From positions 124,001-188,000 of the forward strand of contig DFXZ01000004.1 in assembly GCA_002381805.1 (NCBI GenBank): DNA of 64,000 bases. Direction: 5' to 3'. The stretch comes from Bdellovibrio sp. UBA4095 (GTDB taxonomy: Bacteria > Bdellovibrionota > Bdellovibrionia > Bdellovibrionales > Bdellovibrionaceae). Shown here one piece after another: positions 16,534-24,201 of the stretch. The notes under the pieces were generated by a model that was not told the origin of the DNA, ran no database searches, and saw only the letters and a list, made by a program, of their open reading frames with translations. A program made the position numbers and the translations under genes. Numbering within the stretch: position 1 is the stretch's first letter; each line of letters opens with the position of its first letter.

Positions 16534-16570
16534 AAAACCAGAACGATGAGGCGTTCTGGTTTTTATTTTT
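16534..16570. terminator. Strong bidirectional terminator
   Basis: AAAACCAGAACG (16534-16545) pairs perfectly with CGTTCTGGTTTT (16552-16563), followed by ATTTTT on the plus strand; the minus strand also exits into a T-run. It serves the small ORF and the convergent outer-membrane protein gene. Confidence 0.95.
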
Positions 16571-16575
16571 TGTGC

Positions 16576-17502
16576 TTATAGAAGCGAGAAGACTGTCGCG
16601 ACACTTAGAGTGGTCGTATCCCAGCGAGGATTGTCGGGATAAAAATTCAAATAAGGCGCAAAGTAAATATCTCGAGTAAAGCCAATTCCCATTCCTACAC
16701 GCTGGCCAATCTTTTTATTTCTAAGAATACCTTCCGAAGCTTCAGATCGCGGATTCCAATAGTTCATCGCTAAAGAACTATAAATATTCACCTTGTCACT
16801 GAAGTTGTATTTTACCTGCGGATAAAACCCAAGGTGGTAGCGGGTTGATTTTCGATCCTTGGGTTGATAGTCACGCTCAAAAAAGAACAAATCCAAACCA
16901 GTATCTAAACCAACAGCCCAACCTGAGGCCCCAAAGTTGTGCACCATTGAATGGTCATACTTTGCGCTGCCATATTGACCAACTGAGCGATAGTTTGGAA
17001 CTGTTGTAACAGCATATCCAAAACTGTGGCGCATTTGAACTCCGCCCATGCGATCATTCAAATCATAGCTGATAAATGGATTTTTAACATCTAGGCGTTC
17101 AGTGCCATGAAACGGCGTCAGAGCCGTAATTCCGGTCCCCACACTTACAGCACTTTGACTATCAAGGCGATAACGTCCACTGATGGATCCACCTAGTGAA
17201 GTTTCAAAAACTCCGACTGTGCCATCAGGATTGGGCTGAGTCCGGGCTCCAAGATCTCCCACTGGAGGACCTGCATAAGAAAGAGCAAACTTAAGCGAAT
17301 ACTTCGATCGTGATCCAGAATCTGCTCTTAGTTTTGTATCTGTGATTTCTTTATCATCTTCGAACTTTTTGTTCTGAATAAGCTTTTTAAGCTTCAATGT
17401 AGACTCTTGTTTTGGAGCGGCTTCCATAGTTGTGGTCGAGGTCTGAGCTTGGGCCGTAGTGACAAAAATGCCGAGTGCAAAAATAAGAACACACTTCTTC
17501 AT
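16576..17502 (-). CDS. Outer-membrane beta-barrel protein (putative)
   Basis: A 308-residue exported protein. The start at 17502 (MKKCVLIFALGIFVTTAQA) is chosen for the GGGGG Shine-Dalgarno and the signal peptide, cleaved probably after AQA. After a Lys/Glu-rich linker (residues 25-65) the chain shows alternating amphipathic strands with many aromatic residues (SISGRYRLDSQSAVSVG, YNFSDKVNIYSSLAMNYW) and ends in a short hydrophobic strand (LSVATVFSLL), as barrels do. The protein class is inferred from strand pattern and export signal; the function is unknown. Confidence 0.75.
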   Translation of the reverse strand: MKKCVLIFALGIFVTTAQAQTSTTTMEAAPKQESTLKLKKLIQNKKFEDDKEITDTKLRADSGSRSKYSLKFALSYAGPPVGDLGARTQPNPDGTVGVFETSLGGSISGRYRLDSQSAVSVGTGITALTPFHGTERLDVKNPFISYDLNDRMGGVQMRHSFGYAVTTVPNYRSVGQYGSAKYDHSMVHNFGASGWAVGLDTGLDLFFFERDYQPKDRKSTRYHLGFYPQVKYNFSDKVNIYSSLAMNYWNPRSEASEGILRNKKIGQRVGMGIGFTRDIYFAPYLNFYPDNPRWDTTTLSVATVFSLL

Positions 17503-17556
17503 GGATCCCCCTGGATGGCCAAGGTTGTAGTCCATTGGGAGCCAAAACTGAAGCTT

Positions 17557-18402
17557 CTATTTTATGAGGCCGGTATTTTTTTCACGAATTTTTGATAAAG
17601 TCTCAGGTAGCATTTCGACAACATCTGAAGCCATCATCGACAGCAAGTCCTTACCCTGGGCCTTCCACCGATTTGCAGTGGCTCCATGAATGTAAGCTCC
17701 CAGCAGAGCCGCCTTCACAGGGCTTAGCTTTTGAGCCCTAAGGGCGGTGATCATTCCCGCAAGGACGTCACCCGTCCCCGATTTTGCGAGTGCTTCATTG
17801 CCGCTTGCAATTTGAAAGAGAGATTTGTGTGTCCTCACAAGAGTGCCAGCACCTTTCAGCAGCACGACACATCGGAAAAGCTCGTAGGCACGCTCGGCAG
17901 CGCCCTGTCGATCCTTGTCTATCTCGGCAGCTGTGCTGTCCAGGCACCTTGCAAGTTCTCCGGCATGAGGCGTAGCAATCCAACTAGGTAATAACGGAAA
18001 CAAGTTCTTTTGAGCACAAACCGTCAGCGCATCAGCATCCACTACCACGTTCTGAACATTTCGGTCCTTTAGCTCTTGAAGGATCTCTGCTGTAAAGTCG
18101 TTAACCCCGAATCCCGGGCCAATCAAGACAGCGTCAAACTGTAGAGTCCTCCAGTCCGTCGATGCTAGATCGCAAAATAGAAAATCAGGCTGATCCCAAG
18201 GCGACACCGATATATTTTTTTGCGCCAGCATGAGGTAACCACTGCCCATACGTAATGCTGCCCTTCCCGCTAAGATCCCGGCACCAGGATACTGTTGACT
18301 TCCGGCGAACAGAAGACAACGACCGCGTCGAGCTTTATTGTCGGTGATCGATAAAGGAGGCATTAACTTGGCGGCGCCCCGCCTCTTCAATATTTTCATC
18401 AC
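17557..18402 (-). CDS. nnrD: ADP-dependent (S)-NAD(P)H-hydrate dehydratase
   Basis: A 281-residue ribokinase-fold enzyme that repairs hydrated NAD(P)H using ADP. Family signatures are visible: GPGFGVNDFT, VVDADAL, TPHAGELARCL, VLLKGAGTLV and the C-terminal anion-hole/catalytic KSGTGDVLAGMI. It corresponds to the C-terminal domain of YjeF/Nnr; the epimerase domain often fused to it (NnrE) is absent and must be encoded elsewhere, if present. The N-terminal 20 residues are basic and variable. It lies 55 bp from the outer-membrane protein gene on the same strand. Confidence 0.93.
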   Translation of the reverse strand: MMKILKRRGAAKLMPPLSITDNKARRGRCLLFAGSQQYPGAGILAGRAALRMGSGYLMLAQKNISVSPWDQPDFLFCDLASTDWRTLQFDAVLIGPGFGVNDFTAEILQELKDRNVQNVVVDADALTVCAQKNLFPLLPSWIATPHAGELARCLDSTAAEIDKDRQGAAERAYELFRCVVLLKGAGTLVRTHKSLFQIASGNEALAKSGTGDVLAGMITALRAQKLSPVKAALLGAYIHGATANRWKAQGKDLLSMMASDVVEMLPETLSKIREKNTGLIK

Positions 18403-18535
18403 TCAAGTTTAGCTATGAATCGGAACGCAGGTAAAGACCACGTTGCCGATACACAGCGCTAAGGATGACACATCGCCATAATCCTAGTCGATCAGATGAA
18501 TAGATGAAAGCCTGCCCCTATCAAAAGGAGTTAAT

Positions 18536-18928
18536 ATGAAAAGCCTCATCATTCTTTCGTTACTTATAGGATTCTCAGCGCATGCCCATGACGTAAAGCT
18601 TGGAAATGTGATCGCTGTCGAGAGAGAAATTACAAACATTTACGAAACTTGTTTGCAACACGTAAATACTGACACTTCTAAGCCAGCTCGAATGTTCCTC
18701 TGCTCTTATCGCTTTACCAAGACCAACGAAATTGGAATGACCAAGGGACGAGCTTTTGTTTTGAAGAACGACCAATGTGACGTCCATGCTGAAGTGATGA
18801 ATGGTTCTTTGCTTGTATCCTTTGCAACATCACGACCGACTTCGAACTATGAAATTTCTAAGGAGTGCTTAGCAACTGCCATTCGGAACAGTCCACCAGT
18901 GAAGAGTTTGATTTACGCGGTGGAGTAA
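18536..18928 (+). CDS. Exported hypothetical protein with four cysteines
   Basis: A 130-residue protein with a signal peptide (MKSLIILSLLIGFSAHA). The mature part has four cysteines (in YETCLQ, MFLCSY, NDQCDV and SKECLA), fitting two disulfides in the periplasm. AAAAGGAG lies ahead of the ATG. I do not recognise the family. It is monocistronic; the downstream region has a small palindrome (CTCAGTGAGGACTGAG near 18949-18964). Confidence 0.7.
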   Translation: MKSLIILSLLIGFSAHAHDVKLGNVIAVEREITNIYETCLQHVNTDTSKPARMFLCSYRFTKTNEIGMTKGRAFVLKNDQCDVHAEVMNGSLLVSFATSRPTSNYEISKECLATAIRNSPPVKSLIYAVE

Positions 18929-19040
18929 TTGTCAGGATTGTGTTTTTTCTCAGTGAGGACTGAGTCATAAGCATTGCCTGATACCCAGTAGGTCCATAAA
19001 ATATGGGGTCGCTTACAGCACTTTTCCGGAGGACCCCCCG

Positions 19041-19553
19041 ATGCCTAAACTCTATTTCACCAATCTGCCTCAAGAAAGCCAACTCGAGGGCAGATTCGCA
19101 GGTATAGATAGCCTGACACTTCATACACATATCCTTCTGCGCAAGGTGAGTGCTGAACTTGAATCCAACCTTGATAGCTACTTTACTCAGTATGGCTTGT
19201 CGAGTGGACGTTACACACTACTGATACTCTTAAGTCAGGCGGAAGACGGCAAAGGCATGATGCCTTCAGAAATAGCCGCAGCTGTTGGAGTCACTCAAGC
19301 AACCATCTCGGGACTGATTAACAGTCTGGAGAAAGCTCAGTTGGTTACCCGAGCTAGTCATGAGAGAGATGGAAGATCATTCGTTATCCAGTTAACTCCA
19401 CTGGGCAAAGAAACTGTCGACAGAATTACGCCTCATTATTTTACAAGACTTAACGAATTCTGGTCGCAATTCGCAGATCATGAAAAGAAGGCCTTGGCTA
19501 ACATGTTCACGAAAATGGTGAATGCAGTTGGCAAGCTCGGAGAACCTCTTTAA
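19041..19553 (+). CDS. MarR-family transcriptional regulator
   Basis: A 170-residue winged-helix regulator. Residues 60-130 hold the MarR DNA-binding domain: MMPSEIAAAVGVTQATISGLINSLEKAQLVTR (shown here in outline) followed by the wing DGRSFVIQLTPLGKE. The N-terminal and C-terminal helices form the dimer interface. CGGAGG precedes the ATG. MarR proteins usually repress neighbouring genes and release DNA on binding a phenolic or similar ligand. The neighbours (an exported protein upstream, a 99-residue unknown downstream) do not point to a ligand. Confidence 0.93.
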   Translation: MPKLYFTNLPQESQLEGRFAGIDSLTLHTHILLRKVSAELESNLDSYFTQYGLSSGRYTLLILLSQAEDGKGMMPSEIAAAVGVTQATISGLINSLEKAQLVTRASHERDGRSFVIQLTPLGKETVDRITPHYFTRLNEFWSQFADHEKKALANMFTKMVNAVGKLGEPL

Positions 19554-19564
19554 TAGGACTCCAT

Positions 19565-19591
19565 TTAAGGTTCACCTCAGATTTCCGATAA
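19565..19591 (+). promoter_or_regulatory. Sigma-28 (FliA)-like promoter of the 99-residue protein gene
   Basis: TTAAGGTT (19565-19572, 6/8 to TAAAGTTT), an 11-base spacer and TCCGATAA (19584-19591, 7/8 to GCCGATAA). The predicted start of transcription near 19598 leaves a 27-base leader with GGAG before the ATG at 19625. Confidence 0.65.
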
Positions 19592-19624
19592 CGAAGAGGT
19601 CAACTAACAAAATGGAGTCTCAAT

Positions 19625-19924
19625 ATGAGTCAATACGATGTACCAAGTCTTTATAACTTTCTGTTACATACGCCGGAAGCTGGTCTTAGAAAAATGCTTG
19701 TTGATAATAAACCCTTCTCTGAGCCGCACTTTAACCTGATGCTTAAAATCGTTCGCGCCTGCAGCGAGCAACAGTTCACCGAACACTTCGAAAAACAGGA
19801 TTTCCCAAAAGTAAAGCTGGGCCCTGCCGACATTAAAATCAAAGAGAAATTCTGGACTGACGCGATAGCAACCTGGAACAATAGAGGATTGCTCACGCCG
19901 GCAGTAGCAACGAAAGCTGCTTAG
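19625..19924 (+). CDS. Hypothetical protein, 99 residues, probable flagellar-sigma regulon member
   Basis: A 99-residue soluble protein of unknown family (begins MSQYDVPSLYNFLLHTPE). It is mainly helical, with one cysteine and a near-neutral mix of charges, and has no signal peptide or membrane span. TGGAG precedes the ATG. The promoter 34 bp upstream fits the flagellar sigma-28 consensus well, so expression in the motile phase is likely. The gene for the RlmM-like methyltransferase begins 11 bp after its stop and may be read through. Confidence 0.7.
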   Translation: MSQYDVPSLYNFLLHTPEAGLRKMLVDNKPFSEPHFNLMLKIVRACSEQQFTEHFEKQDFPKVKLGPADIKIKEKFWTDAIATWNNRGLLTPAVATKAA

Positions 19925-19935
19925 TTCGTAGTTCT

Positions 19936-20838
19936 GTGCTGACTGCTTATCTCGCCACTGAAAAATTCCTTCCAGAGCTTCTTGCGGAGTTAAAGAACGT
20001 AAAATCCGTTCATGGAAATCTGGTGTTAACTGATGGGCCCTTACAGAGTTCTGTATGGGCTCAGAATATTTGGCTCGATTGCCAAATCAGTCAGTTTGAA
20101 TCCATCAGCCAAGCTGCCAAACAGTTAAAAGATCATGGCAAGCTTTGGTGTCTTTACTCGTTCGATCACCATCGCCGAGCTCAACTCATCCAAGAAAACC
20201 TGCCGCGCTTGAAAGATCGAACTCTTGATTTTTTGGGACCATTGCCGTCTGTCCCACTAGGTGCATGGACTCTTCTTGAAAAAAATTCGTTGCTCTATTC
20301 AAGCCAAACCAACTCACTCTTTCCCTTAGGTGAAATTCACTTTAATGAAGACAAAGTAACGCCTCCATCTCGCGCTTATTTAAAGCTTTGGGAGCTTTTC
20401 ACAGTTTACGGAGTGAAGCCTCGTGCGGGCGAACGTGTTGTGGACTTTGGCAGTTGCCCTGGAGGCTGGACTTGGGTGCTTCAACAGATGGGCTGCCACG
20501 TCGTCAGCATTGACCGAGCTGACTTAGCTCCGCAAATCGCTGCATTGCCTCGGATCGATTTCATGAAAACAAATGCATTCACCGTAAAGCCTCAGGATAT
20601 TGGGGACATCGACTGGTTCTTTTCAGACATCATATGCTATCCCGACAAGCTGCTCGAGTTGGTCGAGATGTGGCAAGGTTCTGGCCTATGCAAAAACTTT
20701 GTTTGTACTATAAAATTTCAAGGAAAGACTGACTTTGAAACCCTTAAAAAGTTTCAGGAAATTCCTGGATCTCGGGTGCAGCATCTCTATCACAATAAGC
20801 ATGAGGTCACGGTATGGATAAGGAAATCTTCACTTTAA
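19936..20838 (+). CDS. RlmM-like (FtsJ-fold) rRNA ribose 2'-O-methyltransferase
   Basis: A 300-residue protein with a GTG start. The C-terminal two thirds carry the RrmJ/FtsJ fold: the SAM loop VVDFGSCPGGWTWVL, the acidic VVSIDRADLAP, the catalytic Asp in WFFSDIICYP and the catalytic Lys in FVCTIKFQGKTD, with Glu in KHEVTVWIR; together these fit the K-D-K-E tetrad. The N-terminal part resembles the THUMP-like region of RlmM (YgdE), which methylates C2498 of 23S rRNA. The exact target is inferred. The PilZ gene starts within its last 25 bp. Confidence 0.85.
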   Translation: MLTAYLATEKFLPELLAELKNVKSVHGNLVLTDGPLQSSVWAQNIWLDCQISQFESISQAAKQLKDHGKLWCLYSFDHHRRAQLIQENLPRLKDRTLDFLGPLPSVPLGAWTLLEKNSLLYSSQTNSLFPLGEIHFNEDKVTPPSRAYLKLWELFTVYGVKPRAGERVVDFGSCPGGWTWVLQQMGCHVVSIDRADLAPQIAALPRIDFMKTNAFTVKPQDIGDIDWFFSDIICYPDKLLELVEMWQGSGLCKNFVCTIKFQGKTDFETLKKFQEIPGSRVQHLYHNKHEVTVWIRKSSL

Positions 20839-21500
20839 TCAACCGCGAAGATCAACGAATTCAACTATGGAAAGACCTTGCCCAAGCTCATGGCGAAATC
20901 CTTGCCAAGGGAAAAGAAGATGCCGTTTGCAAATTGAAAGTGACTCTGCACAATTTGAAAAATAACTCTCTTGTGTGTCGCCCTAGCTCAAAAGATAAAC
21001 TTAAGGATTTAGAGAACTATCTTGGCTACTTTTTCCTGGGTGGCGAGAAGTATTACTTTCAGTCCGCAGCTGAAATTAAAGATGACAACGTCATTGTTCC
21101 GCTTCCCGCCGAGATTTATCACTTACAGCGCAGGCAGAATTACCGTGTTCGCATCCCTCAAGGCTATAAAGGATTTTACAATATAGTCGCTGTGAATGAA
21201 CAGCCTCAGAACATACAGGGCCAGCTTGTCGATATCAGCAGCCAAGGTTGCCGAGTCATCTATCAACTGAAAAATCCACTTATGAAGATTTCTGACAAAG
21301 TCATCGGCACCCTATTAATTGGCGATCGAGCTCCCATCGAAATTCAAGGTCTGGTCCGACATATCAAAGTGAACGACGGCAATAAAGTCATTCAGACGTT
21401 TGGAATTGAATTTTCGCCTCTGGAGCCCATTTTGGAAAGCAAGCTCTTTGCAATTTCAATGGAAATTCACAAAGAACTTTTCAGAGTGAAATACGCTTAA
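20814..21500 (+). CDS. PilZ-domain protein, YcgR-like c-di-GMP receptor
   Basis: A 228-residue two-domain protein. The N-terminal half resembles the YcgR flagellar-brake N domain (strand-rich, residues 1-100). The C-terminal half is PilZ, with the c-di-GMP signature RRQNYRVRIP (RxxxR) followed by DISSQGCRV (D/NxSxxG). Binding of c-di-GMP would change its contact with a partner, often the flagellar motor. Start and upstream stop overlap, implying translational coupling to the methyltransferase. Its stop overlaps the convergent coiled-coil gene by 4 bp. Confidence 0.9.
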   Translation: MDKEIFTLINREDQRIQLWKDLAQAHGEILAKGKEDAVCKLKVTLHNLKNNSLVCRPSSKDKLKDLENYLGYFFLGGEKYYFQSAAEIKDDNVIVPLPAEIYHLQRRQNYRVRIPQGYKGFYNIVAVNEQPQNIQGQLVDISSQGCRVIYQLKNPLMKISDKVIGTLLIGDRAPIEIQGLVRHIKVNDGNKVIQTFGIEFSPLEPILESKLFAISMEIHKELFRVKYA

Positions 21501-22246
21501 TTCCCAAGCCGTGTTGGTTCTTTACTTTTGATTGTCGAGTATTCCTCTTCAAGCTTTTCCTGAAGCTGCTTTTCTTTTTCAGCCGCCTGTTTCTTTTGAT
21601 CACTCAGGGCTTTCTTAGATTCGTCGTATCTTTTGGAATAGTCTCGGTGAAGCTGATTAAATTCATCTGTGCGCGATTTCACATAATCATTAAAATTCTT
21701 ACGCTTGTCCTGTATGTCAGCCTCGAAAGCGTCTCTTTTCTCTTTTTGAGCAGAATAAAAGTCCTTACGACGGCTCTCTAGATCAGCGAAAAAATCACGG
21801 CGTTCGTCGCCGGTCGCTTTTCTTCGACCAAAGCTTTTCCGCGCTTCGGCTTGCTCCTTCGTAAACTCATCTCGTTCCTTTTTCTGTGTCCGAGTGAAGT
21901 CCTGACGGGCTTTAGTCATATCCTTATTAAATTGAGTGCGCTTCTTACTTAGAATCGAATTAAAACGACTGCGGACCTCAGCTGGACGTTTGGACAGGTC
22001 CATCATCATCTGATCCATGAAAGCCTTTTCGTCATTTTCAGCCTGACGCGCTGAAGGTATCTCCTTGCGTAATGCCTTAAGAGCATCACGATCGGCCTTA
22101 AGACTGTACTTTTCATCAACAAGGGCAGGTTCATTATCCGATCCTTCTTGCGCCCAGGCCTGAGGAGCCACAACAAGTATGAGGCCGGCCGTCGAAAGGT
22201 CGAGTAGCATGGGTAAAAGTTGAGTTCTTCTTTTGTTCAATCTCAT
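21497..22246 (-). CDS. Exported, highly charged coiled-coil protein
   Basis: A 249-residue protein. An N-terminal hydrophobic segment (LLDLSTAGLILVVAPQAWAQE, in part residues 14-33) looks like a signal peptide. The rest (40-249) is almost purely Lys/Arg/Glu/Asp/Gln with regularly placed Phe (TRARQDFTRTQKKERDEF-like units repeated about every 11-14 residues), a long helical coiled coil. AGAGGGGG precedes the ATG. It is possibly a periplasmic spacer or a protein binding the cell envelope; no enzyme motif is seen. Only 14 bp separate its start from the divergent membrane gene. Confidence 0.72.
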   Translation of the reverse strand: MRLNKRRTQLLPMLLDLSTAGLILVVAPQAWAQEGSDNEPALVDEKYSLKADRDALKALRKEIPSARQAENDEKAFMDQMMMDLSKRPAEVRSRFNSILSKKRTQFNKDMTKARQDFTRTQKKERDEFTKEQAEARKSFGRRKATGDERRDFFADLESRRKDFYSAQKEKRDAFEADIQDKRKNFNDYVKSRTDEFNQLHRDYSKRYDESKKALSDQKKQAAEKEKQLQEKLEEEYSTIKSKEPTRLGN

Positions 22247-22260
22247 CTGGCCCCCTCTTC

Positions 22261-22980
22261 ATGTCTACTTTTGAGAATAATTGGACTCTTACGAAAACAC
22301 AACCAACCGATAAGTGGATCATGCTTTATGGAAGAAGAATTATTAGTCATCAAAGAAGCTTGGCAGGGCAAGGGCCCAAACGCTTTATTATAAACAAAGC
22401 ATTTCAGTACAAGTACTGCTGGTACATGATTACAGCTGTCGCTGGCGGAGCATTTCTTTTCTTCCTTCCTTCATATTACTTCATCTCTCAGAATTACGAG
22501 CTTATTAAAGGCCTTGCTTATGATGTCAACCCACGCTTGATTGAGCACCTTGAGCGTGAAGTTACCTGGCTCACTGTTTTCCTAGTCACAAGTTTTTCCT
22601 TGATCGTCGGAGTGACATCACTTCTGAGTTTGCGGATGACGAAAAACCTTCTTTCTCCTTTGGTAGAAATCGAAAAACACATGCATCAATTAATGTTGGG
22701 GCAGTGGCACATTCCAGATTACCAGCCACCCGAGGATGATGACTTTCGTGACCTTGCACTGACATATGACTATTTCTACAGAGCGCTAAAGGCCAACACG
22801 GAATCGGAACTGCGACTTTTGGAAAAGTTCACCATAGATCCGCAGAACCGCGAAGCCTATGCCGCATGGACGAACCTGCTGGCAGAAAAAAGAGCACGCT
22901 TAGGAATTAAAGAAGAGATTATTTTTAGCGAGAACGTCGTAGACTTGAACGAATTTGATCAGAAACGTCGCGCTTCTTAA
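22261..22980 (+). CDS. Two-span membrane protein with HAMP-like segment and no output domain
   Basis: Up to 239 residues. Two hydrophobic spans (about 52-74 and 104-127, YMITAVAGGAFLFFLPSYYF and WLTVFLVTSFSLIVGVTSLL) flank a short periplasmic loop. A HAMP-like helix pair follows (MTKNLLSPLVEIEKHMHQLMLGQW), then a helical tail with no kinase, cyclase or methyl-accepting domain. The start is uncertain: no Shine-Dalgarno precedes 22261, and 22321 is an alternative. The 3' end overlaps smpB on the other strand by 56 bp. It is perhaps a regulatory adaptor for another sensor. Confidence 0.68.
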   Translation: MSTFENNWTLTKTQPTDKWIMLYGRRIISHQRSLAGQGPKRFIINKAFQYKYCWYMITAVAGGAFLFFLPSYYFISQNYELIKGLAYDVNPRLIEHLEREVTWLTVFLVTSFSLIVGVTSLLSLRMTKNLLSPLVEIEKHMHQLMLGQWHIPDYQPPEDDDFRDLALTYDYFYRALKANTESELRLLEKFTIDPQNREAYAAWTNLLAEKRARLGIKEEIIFSENVVDLNEFDQKRRAS

Positions 22981-23377
22981 TCGCCTCTCGCTTATCATGG
23001 GTCTTTTTACCCTTCACCAATGCGATCTCAAGTTTCGCACGGCCGTCTTTAAAATAGATTTTTAATGGAACGCAGGAATAGCCTTTTTCTCGAAGGGCTC
23101 CGAAGATTTCCTCTAGCTCTTTACGATTCAGCAGAAGCTTTCGCAATCTTTCCGGCGCGTGATTGTTGTAACTTGAAGCCTTATATTCGGCGATGTGAGC
23201 ATTCTGTAAAAAGGCTTCATCTCCGCGAAATGAAATATACGAATCCTTAAGTTGAACATCCTTGTTGCGCAAGGATTTGACTTCGCTACCCATCAACATC
23301 AACCCGGCTTCGTAGGTTTCTACGATCGTATAGTCAAATCGGGCTTTCTTGTTTTCCTGAATAATGAGGATGCTCAT
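22925..23377 (-). CDS. smpB: SsrA-binding protein SmpB
   Basis: A 150-residue protein with typical SmpB features (NKKARFDYTIVETYEAGLML, GSEVKSLR, DSYISF, LLLNRKEL, GYSCVPLKIYF, KLEIALVKGKK, DKREAIKKRD). SmpB carries tmRNA to stalled ribosomes in trans-translation. The start overlaps the stop of rsmA by 4 bp. Its own tmRNA gene is not in the window. The last 56 bp, encoding the C-terminal tail that enters the mRNA channel, overlap the convergent membrane-protein gene. Confidence 0.97.
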   Translation of the reverse strand: MSILIIQENKKARFDYTIVETYEAGLMLMGSEVKSLRNKDVQLKDSYISFRGDEAFLQNAHIAEYKASSYNNHAPERLRKLLLNRKELEEIFGALREKGYSCVPLKIYFKDGRAKLEIALVKGKKTHDKREAIKKRDVSDQIRSSLRRSR

Positions 23378-24201
23378 GGCTCAAATCCAAATCTCTTATA
23401 TAAAGTCACAAACTGTTGAGGACTTAGCTCCTCGGCTCGCGCAGTAGCTGGGAAACCCAGCTCCGTCAGCCATTCGATGAATTGGTCTTCAGTTAGCTTC
23501 TTTTGACTTAAAAGACCAGATATATTTTTTTTAAGCAGTTTTCTTCTCTGGGCAAAGGCCATTTTAACAAATCTTAAAAAGGCTTTGCGATTTGTCACTT
23601 CGCCTTCCAGCCTGGTAAAGGACAAAACGCGACTTGCTACTTTTGGCGGGGGATCAAAATCCCGTGGCCCAGCTTCTGTCACCACTTCTGTTTTCCAAAA
23701 TGTTTGCGCGATTACACTCAACAGTCCGTAATGCTCACTTCGTGCGGGCGCCCGAATTCTCTGAGCAACTTCCTTTTGAAACATCAAGATCATGTGCTCG
23801 ACTCCAGGATTATCCAAGGAGCGATCGATAACTATGCTGGAAGAGATCTGATAAGGAAGATTACTGACGAATACAATCTTATTCCCTTTGTAAAACTGCT
23901 CCCAGTTCAAGCGAAGAGCATCGTCCTCCAAGACATTCATGCCTTTTTCGCGCCAATAGTTGGCGATCACATGATCAAGTTCAACAAGTTGCAAAGGCAC
24001 ATTCATCTGCGCTAAAAAATAGGTCAAAGCACCGGGACCAGGACCCACCTCAATCAAAGCCTCGGGTTGAAAATCTTTAACTTTTTGGATAATCCGATCG
24101 ATAACAACATCGCTAACCAAAAAATTCTGGCCCAGTGATTTTTTTGCCAGAATTCCTAACTCTTGAAGGGTTACTAAAAGACGATCACGTGACTGACTCA
24201 T
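23374..24201 (-). CDS. rsmA: 16S rRNA dimethyladenosine transferase (KsgA/RsmA)
   Basis: A 275-residue SAM-dependent enzyme that dimethylates two adjacent adenines of helix 45 in 16S rRNA. Motifs: KKSLGQNFLVS at the N-terminus, EVGPGPGALT (SAM loop), LVELDHVI, VSNLPYQISSSI (the catalytic NLPY) and the C-terminal FAQRRKLLKKN. It overlaps tsaD upstream and smpB downstream by 4 bp each, so the three are translated together. Confidence 0.97.
   Translation of the reverse strand: MSQSRDRLLVTLQELGILAKKSLGQNFLVSDVVIDRIIQKVKDFQPEALIEVGPGPGALTYFLAQMNVPLQLVELDHVIANYWREKGMNVLEDDALRLNWEQFYKGNKIVFVSNLPYQISSSIVIDRSLDNPGVEHMILMFQKEVAQRIRAPARSEHYGLLSVIAQTFWKTEVVTEAGPRDFDPPPKVASRVLSFTRLEGEVTNRKAFLRFVKMAFAQRRKLLKKNISGLLSQKKLTEDQFIEWLTELGFPATARAEELSPQQFVTLYKRFGFEP

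Noticed and set aside
22306..22313. ACCGATAA as a promoter for the HAMP-like membrane protein
   Set aside because: No -35 element at the required distance, and the leader would be too short for the only nearby start.
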